Assembly: GCF_902167145.1 (NCBI RefSeq)
Contig: NC_050100.1
Coordinates: 215,816,081 to 215,880,080, forward strand
DNA from: Zea mays
Lineage: Eukaryota; Streptophyta; Magnoliopsida; Poales; Poaceae
Direction: 5' to 3'
DNA length: 64,000 bases
Part shown: piece by piece, positions 57,974-64,000 of the stretch
How the letters are laid out: the number at the start of each line of letters is the position of its first letter
How positions within the stretch are numbered: position 1 is the first letter of the stretch
The notes under the pieces: model-generated
The model's database searches: none
What the model was told of the DNA's origin: nothing
Seen by the model: the letters and a program-made list of their open reading frames with translations, nothing else
Program-made: the position numbers and the translations under genes

Positions 57974-60900
57974 TTAGCAAAAGAAGTTCCTAGAATCAAG
58001 AATATTTAGCTCATGCCTAAGTTTGTTAAAAGTTTGTTCATCAAGAGGCTTGGTAAAGATATCGGCTAATTGATCTTTAGTGTTGATGTATGAAATCTCG
58101 ATATCTCCCTTTTGTTGGTGATCCCTTAGAAAGTGATACCGAATGGCTATGTGTTTAGTGCGGCTAGGCTCGACGGGATTATCCGCCATTTTGATTGCAC
58201 TCTCGTTATCACATAGCAAAGGGACTTTGGTTAATTTGTAACCGTAGTCCCGCAGGGTTTGCTTCATCCAAAGCAATTGCGCGCAACAATGGCCTGCGGC
58301 AATGTACTCGGCTTCGGCGGTGGAAAGAGCGACCGAATTTTGCTTCTTTGAAGCCCAAGACACCAAGGATCTTCCCGATGTGCTCTTCCTATTGATTTTA
58401 CACCCTGCCCAATCGGCATCCGAATAACCAATCAAATCAAATGTGGATCCCCTAGGATACCAAAGCCCAAACTTAGGAGTGTAAGCCAAATATCTCAAGA
58501 TTCGTTTTACGGCCGTAAGGTGAGCTTCCTTAGGGTCGGCTTGGAATCTTGCACACATGCATACGGAAAGCATAATATCCGGTCGAGATGCACATAAATA
58601 GAGTAAAGAACCTATCATCGACCGGTATACCTTTTGATCCACGGACTTACCTCCCGTGTCGAGGTCGAGATGCCCATTAGTTCCCATGGGTGTCTTGATG
58701 GGCTTGGCATCCTTCATCCCAAACTTGTTTAGAATGTCTTGAGTATACTTCGTTTGGCTAATGAAGGTGCCCTCTTGGAGTTGCTTCACTTGAAATCCTA
58801 AGAAGTACTTCAACTCCCCCATCATAGACATCTCGAACTTTTGTGTCATGATCCTTCTAAATTCTTTACATGTAGACTCGTTAGTAGACCCAAATATAAT
58901 ATCATCAACATAAATTTGGCATATGAACAAGTCATTTTCAAGAGTTTTAGTAAATAAAGTAGGATCAGCCTTTCCGACTTTGAATCCATTAGTGATAAGA
59001 AAATCCCTAAGGCATTCATACCATGCTCTTGGGGCTTGCTTGAGCCCATAAAGCGCCTTAGAGAGTTTATAAACATGGTTAGGGTACTCACTATCTTCAA
59101 AGCCGGGAGGTTGCTCAACATAGACCTCTTCCTTGATTGGTCCATTGAGGAAAGCACTTTTCACGTCCATTTGATAAAGCATAAAGCCATGGTAAGTAGC
59201 ATAGGCCAATAATATACGAATTGACTCAAGCCTAGCTACGGGTGCATAGGTTTCACCGAAATCCAAACCTTCGACTTGGGAGTATCCCTTGGCCACAAGT
59301 CGAGCTTTGTTTCTTGTCACCACACCATGCTCATCTTGCTTGTTGCGGAAGACCCATTTGGTTCCTACAACATTTTGATTAGGACGTGGAACTAAATGTC
59401 ATACCTCATTCCTAGTGAAGTTGTTGAGCTCCTCTTGCATCGCCACCACCCAATTCGAATCTTGGAGTGCTTCCTCTACCCTGTGTGGCTCAATAGAGGA
59501 AACAAAAGAGTAATGCTCACAAAAATGTGCAACACGAGATCTAGTGGTTACCCCCTTATGAATGTCGCCGAGGATGGTGTCGACGGGGTGATCTCGTTGA
59601 ATTGCTTGGTGGACTCTTGGGTGTGGCGGCCTTTGCTCTTCATCCTCCTTGTCTTGATCATTTGTATCTCCCCCTTGATCATTGCCATCATCTTGAGGTG
59701 GCTCTTTTGCTTGATCTTCTACTTCATCAACTTGAGCTTCATCCTCATTTTGAGTTGGTGGAGATGCTTGCGTGGAGGAGGACGCTTGATCTTGTCCATT
59801 TGGAGGCTCTTTGGATTCCTTAGGACACACATCCCCAATGGACATGTTCCTTAGCGCGATTCATGGAGCCTCTTCATTACCTATCTCATCAAGATCAACT
59901 TGCTCTACTTGAGAGCCGTTAGTCTCATCAAACACAACGTCACAAGAAACTTCAACTTGTCCAATGGACTTGTTAAAGACTCTATATGCCCTTGTGTTTG
60001 AATCATATCCTAGTAAAAAGCCTTCTACAGTCTTAGGAGCAAATTTAGATTTTCTACCTCTTTTAACAAGAATAAAACATTTGCTACCAAAGACTCTAAA
60101 ATATGAAATATTGGGCTTTTTACCGGTTAGGAGTCCATAGGATGTCTTCTTGAGGATTCGGTGTAGATATAACCGGTTGATGGCGTAACAGGCGGTGTTG
60201 ACCGCCTCGGCCTAAAACCGATCCGAAGTCTTGTACTCATCAAGCATGGTCCTTGCCATGTCCAATAGAGTTCGATTTTTCCTCTCCACTACACCATTTT
60301 GTTGTGGCGTGTAGGGAGAAGAGAACTCATGCTTGATGCCCTCCTCCTCAAGGAAGCCTTCGATTTGAGAGTCATTGAACTCCGTCTCGTTGTCGCTTCT
60401 AATTTTCTTGATCCTTAAGCCGAACTCGTTTTGAGCTCGTCTCAAGAATCCCTTTAAGGTTTTTTGGGTTTGAGATTTTTCCTGCAAAAAGAACACCCAA
60501 GTGAAGCGAGAATAATCATCCACTATTACAAGACAATACTTACTCCCGCCGATGCTTATGTAAGCAATCGGGCCGAATAGATCCATGTGGAGTAGCTCAA
60601 GCGGCCTGTCGGTCGTCATGATGTTCTTGTGTGGATGATGAGTGCCAACTTGCTTTCCTGCTTGGCATGCGCTACAAATCCTGTCTTTCTCAAAATGAAC
60701 ATTTGTTAGTCCTAAAATGTGCTCTCCCTTTAGAAGCTTATGAAGATTCTTCATCCCAACATGGGCTAGTCGGCGGTGCCAGAGCCAACCCATGTTAGTC
60801 TTAGCAATTAAGCAAGTGTCAAGTTCAGCTCTATCAAAATCTACTAAGTATAGCTGACCCTCTAACACACCCTTAAATGCTATTGAATCATCACTTCTTC

Positions 60901-61200
60901 TAAAGACAGTGACACCTACATCAGTGAATAAACAATTGTAGCCCATTTTGCATAATTGAGATACAGAGAGCAAATTGTAATCTAATGAATCTACAAGAAA
61001 AACGTTGGAAATAGAATGGTCAGGAGATATAGCAATTTTACCAAGACCTTTGACCAAACCTTGATTTCCATCCCCGAATGTAATAGCTCGTTGGAGATCC
61101 TGGTTTTTCTCGTAGGAGGAGAACATCTTCTTCTCCCCTGTCATATGGTTTGTGCATCCGCTGTCGAGTATCCAACTTGAGCCCCCGGATGCATAAACCT
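57974..61200 (-). pseudogene. Copia pol remnant (protease, integrase, RT, RNase H)
   Basis: One minus-strand frame carries all domains in Copia order. The protease site is SSWILDSGCTNH (about 61170-61140). Integrase has an HHCC finger (WHRRLAHVG...CSACQAGK), DLFGP, SDNETEF and NGVVERKNRT. The linker before RT includes a DTNDQDKEDEEQ-like acidic part, and RT has DVKSAFLNG and [10 protein letters not shown]. RNase H has [18 protein letters not shown] and DNESAIKMA, ending LDSRNFFC at 57974. Stops break the frame at 60214-60212 (TAG after SDRF), near 59863 (TGA after EEAP), at 59401-59399 (TGA after RNEV) and just before the protease (TAG). At least two are Trp codon positions in relatives. It cannot give a working polyprotein. 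Confidence 0.9.
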
Positions 61201-61211
61201 ACAAAACAATT

Positions 61212-63905
61212 TTAGTTCTTGACTTTAGGTACCCAAACGGTTTTGGGTCCTTTGGCATTAGAAACAAGAACTTTGGGTACCCAAACACAAGTCTTGGAGC
61301 CCTTGTGTTTGCCCCCAACAAACTTGGCAACTACCTTGCCGGATTTGTTAGTTAAAACATATGATGCATCAAAAGTTTTGAATGAAATGTCATGATCATT
61401 TGATGCATTAGGAGTTCTCTTCTTAGGCAACTTAGCACGGGTTGGTTGCCTAGAACTAGATGTCTCACCCTTATACATAAAAGCATGATTTGGGCCAGAG
61501 TGAGACTTCCTAGAGTGAATTCTCCTAATCTTGCTCTCGGGATAACCGGCAGGGTACAAAATGTAACCCTCGTTATCCTGAGGCACGGGAGCCTTGCCCT
61601 TTACAAAATTAGACAATCTTTTAGGAGGGGCATTAAGTTTGACATTGTCTCCCCTTTTGAAGCCAATGCCATCTTTGATGCCAGGGCGTCTCCCATTATA
61701 AAGCATACTACGAGCAAATTTAAATTTTTCATTCTCTAAATTATGCTCGACAATTTTAGCATCTAATTTTGCTATATGATCATTTTGTTGTTTAATTAAG
61801 GACATGTGATCATGAATAGCATTAATATCAACATCTCTACATCTAGTACAAATAGATACATGCTCAACGATAGATGTAGGGGGTTTGCAAGATTTTAATT
61901 CTACAACCTTAGCATGTAATATGTCGTTTTCACTTCTAAGATTAGAAATAGTAACATTGCAAACATCAAAATCCTTAGCCTTAGCAAGCAATTTTTCATT
62001 TTCATTTCTAAGGCTAGCAAAAATGTTCAATTCTTCAATCCTAGCAAGCAAATCATCATTATCATCTCTAGGATTGGAAGTTGAAACATTACAAACATGA
62101 GAATCAATCTTAGCTAATAAATTAGCATTTTCATTTCTAAGGTTAGCAATAGTATCATGGCATGTGCTTAGCTCACTAGATAGTTTTTGACATTTTTCTA
62201 TTTCTAGAGCATAAGCATTTTTAACCTTAACATGTTTCTTATTTTCCTTAATTAGAAAGTCCTCTTGGGAATCCAAAAGGTCATCCTTTTCATGAATAGT
62301 GCTAATTAATTCATTTAATTTTTCCTTTTGTTCCATGTTAAGGTTGGCAAAAAGGGTACGCAAATTATCTTCCTCATCACTAGCACTATCATCACTAGAA
62401 GATTCATATTTAGTGGAGGATTTTGATTTAACCTTTTTCCTTTTGCCGTCCTTTGCCATGAGGCACTTGTGGCCGACGTTGGGGAAGAGGAGTCCCTTGG
62501 TGACGGCGATGTTGGCGGTGTCCTCGTCGTCGGAGGAGTCGGTGGAGCTCTCGTCGGAGTCCCACTCGCGGCACACGTGGGCATCGCCGCCCCTCTTCTT
62601 GTGGTACCTCTTCTTTTCTCTCCTCTTGCCCTTCTTGTCGTTATCCCTGTCACTGTCACTTGATAATGGACATTTAGCAATAAAGTGACCGGGCTTACCA
62701 CACTTGTAGCAAACCTTCTTGGAATGGGTTTTGTAATCCTTCCCCTTCCGTTGTTTGAGGATTTGGCGAAAGCTTTTGATGATTAAAGCCATCTCCTCAT
62801 TGTCGAGCTTTGAAGCATCGATTGGTTGTCTACTTGGTGTAGACTCCTCCTTCTTCTCCTCCGTCGCCTTGAACGCCACCGGTTGTGCTTCGGATGTGGA
62901 GGGATCATCAAGCTCATTGATCTTCTTTGAGCCCTTGATCATACATTCAAAGCTCACAAAATTCCCGATAACTTCCTCGGGAGTCATTAGTGTGTATCTA
63001 AGATTACCACGAATTAATTGAACTTGAGTGGGGTTAAGGAAGATGAGTGATCTAAGAATAACCTTAACCACCTCGTGGTCATCCCATTTCTTGCTCTCGA
63101 GGTTGCGCACTTGGTTCACCAAGGTTTTGAACCGGTTGTACATATCTTGTGGCTCCTCCCCTTGGCGAAGACGGAAGCGACCGAGCTCCCCCTCGATCGT
63201 TTCCCGCTTGGTGATCTTAGTGAGTTCATCACCCTCGTGTGCGGTCTTGAGTAGATCCCAAATCTCCTTCGCATTCTTCAACCCTTGCACTTTGTTATAT
63301 TCCTCTCTACTTAGAGAGGCGAGGAGTATGGTTGTGGCTTGGGAGTTGAAGTGCTCAATTTGGGCTACTTCATCCTCATCGTAGTTTTCATCCCCTACGG
63401 ATGGTACCTGTGCACCAAACTCAACAACATCTCATATGCTTTTGTGGAGTGAGGTTAGATGAAATCGCATTAAATCACTCCACCTAGCGTAATCTTCACC
63501 ATCAAATGCTGGTGGTTTGCCTAATGGGACGGAAAGCAAAGGTGTATGTTTAGAAATGCGAGGGTAGCGTAGAGGAATCTTACTATACTTCTTGCGCTCT
63601 TGGCGCTAAGAAGTGACGAACGCCGTGTCGGAGCCGGAGGTGGATGCCGATGAAGAATCGGTCTCGTAGTAGACCACCTTCCTCATCCTCTTTTTCTTGT
63701 CCCCACTCCGATGCGGCTTGTGGGAAGAGGATTTCTCCATCTTCTCTTTGTGGTGTGAAGAAGATTTCTTCTCCTTCCCTTTGGAGGATTCCTTCTTCTT
63801 CTCCTTTCTCTTGATGCGGGACTCTTCCGATGAAGTGCTCTCGTGGCTTGTAGTGGGTTTTTCGCCGGTCTCCATCTCCTTCTTGGCGTGATCTCCCGAC
63901 ATCAC
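61212..63905 (-). pseudogene. Copia gag remnant
   Basis: A minus-strand frame from MMSGDHAKKEMETGEK. A lysine- and serine-rich N-terminus is followed by a stop (TAG at 63608-63606), then the capsid-like part, with a second stop (TGA at 63434-63432), then IWDLLKTAHEG and KTLVNQVRNLESK. A CCHC knuckle (CYKCGKPGHFIAKC) lies near 62725-62685. A long coiled-coil-like region with repeats of LRNENANLLAKI type covers about 62200-61750, and the frame ends WVPKVKN at 61212. From 63290 to 61212 it is open for 692 codons. It is in a different frame from pol, so a frame change separates the two. Gag forms the virus-like particle and packages element RNA; this copy is broken. Confidence 0.88.
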
Positions 63906-63932
63906 TTTGAGCGGTTAGGCTCTAATGAAGCA

Positions 63933-63950
63933 CCGGGCTTTGATACCAAT
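63933..63950 (-). other. Primer-binding site of the Ji/Opie-like element
   Basis: The minus strand after the 5' LTR reads ATTGGTATCAAAGCCCGG. TGGTATCA-AGC matches the initiator tRNA-Met primer site usual for Copia elements, with one change (A in place of G). Confidence 0.85.
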
Positions 63951-64000
63951 TGATAGTCGCCTAGAGGGGGGGTGAATAGGGCGAAACTGAAATTTACAAA
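63951..64000 (-). repeat. 5' LTR of the Ji/Opie-like element, first 50 bases only
   Basis: TGATAGTCGCCTAGAGGGG and onward repeats the start of 55884-57146. It has one extra G in the G run. The remainder is beyond the right edge. Confidence 0.9.

Larger units (their letters stand above)
55884..64000 (-). mobile_element. Ji/Opie-like Copia element, degenerate, cut by window edge
   Basis: A minus-strand Copia element with its 3' LTR (55884-57146), spacer, pol in Copia order (protease, integrase, reverse transcriptase, RNase H), gag, a primer-binding site for initiator tRNA-Met and the first 50 bases of the 5' LTR at the right edge. The LTR sequence (CGCCTAGAGGGGGTGAATAG) and the gag start (MSGDHAKKEMETGEK) resemble the maize Ji/Opie group, which I name from memory. 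Several nonsense changes show that it is dead. The left flank is CTTTT (55879-55883); the right flank is outside the window. Confidence 0.9.

Overview
The window looks like a stretch of a large, transposon-rich grass genome, almost certainly maize (Zea mays) or a close relative. The signs are long nested LTR retrotransposons of both superfamilies, a Ji/Opie-like Copia element, Helitron-like ends with captured gene pieces, grass-type Tourist and Stowaway MITEs, and two host genes whose proteins are close to known cereal or plant families. I see no bacterial, phage or organelle-type gene organisation and no CRISPR array.

Layout. (1) 1-17007 is two copies of one Tat-lineage (dual RNase H) Gypsy retrotransposon in opposite orientations. 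Element A (1306-12667, minus strand) has both LTRs and a 5-bp target duplication. It sits inside the post-pol region of element B (plus strand), whose 5' part lies off the left edge and whose 3' LTR is 15267-17007. A has lost the end of gag, the protease and the reverse transcriptase core, and is further broken by a stop and a frameshift. (2) 17388-33043 is best read as a Helitron-like unit carrying pieces of a carboxylesterase, an Alba-domain protein and a DEAD-box RNA helicase with their introns. It was later hit by a Stowaway MITE, by a solo LTR (21849-23103) and by a 7.1-kb Tekay-like chromovirus (23639-30715). (3) 33044-46950 is a lower-transposon interval with one small intact gene, an ILI/PRE-type atypical bHLH (38778-39161, minus), and two short MITEs. 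(4) 46951-52868 (minus) is a complete four-exon gene for a RINT1/TIP20-family tethering protein (MAG2-like). Its 3.4-kb second intron holds a LINE fragment and a short Helitron-like element. (5) 52869-55883 is intergenic sequence without a confident gene. (6) 55884-64000 is a degenerate Ji/Opie-like Copia element on the minus strand, truncated by the right edge just inside its 5' LTR.

Functionally, only the bHLH gene and the MAG2-like gene look like working host genes. The first would act in growth control (brassinosteroid and cell elongation responses), the second in ER-Golgi vesicle tethering. The remaining coding sequence is transposon polyprotein or captured exons carrying stops. Family names for repeats come from recognition of ends and domains, not from a database search. 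Exon limits were placed by hand from GT/AG sites and reading frame.
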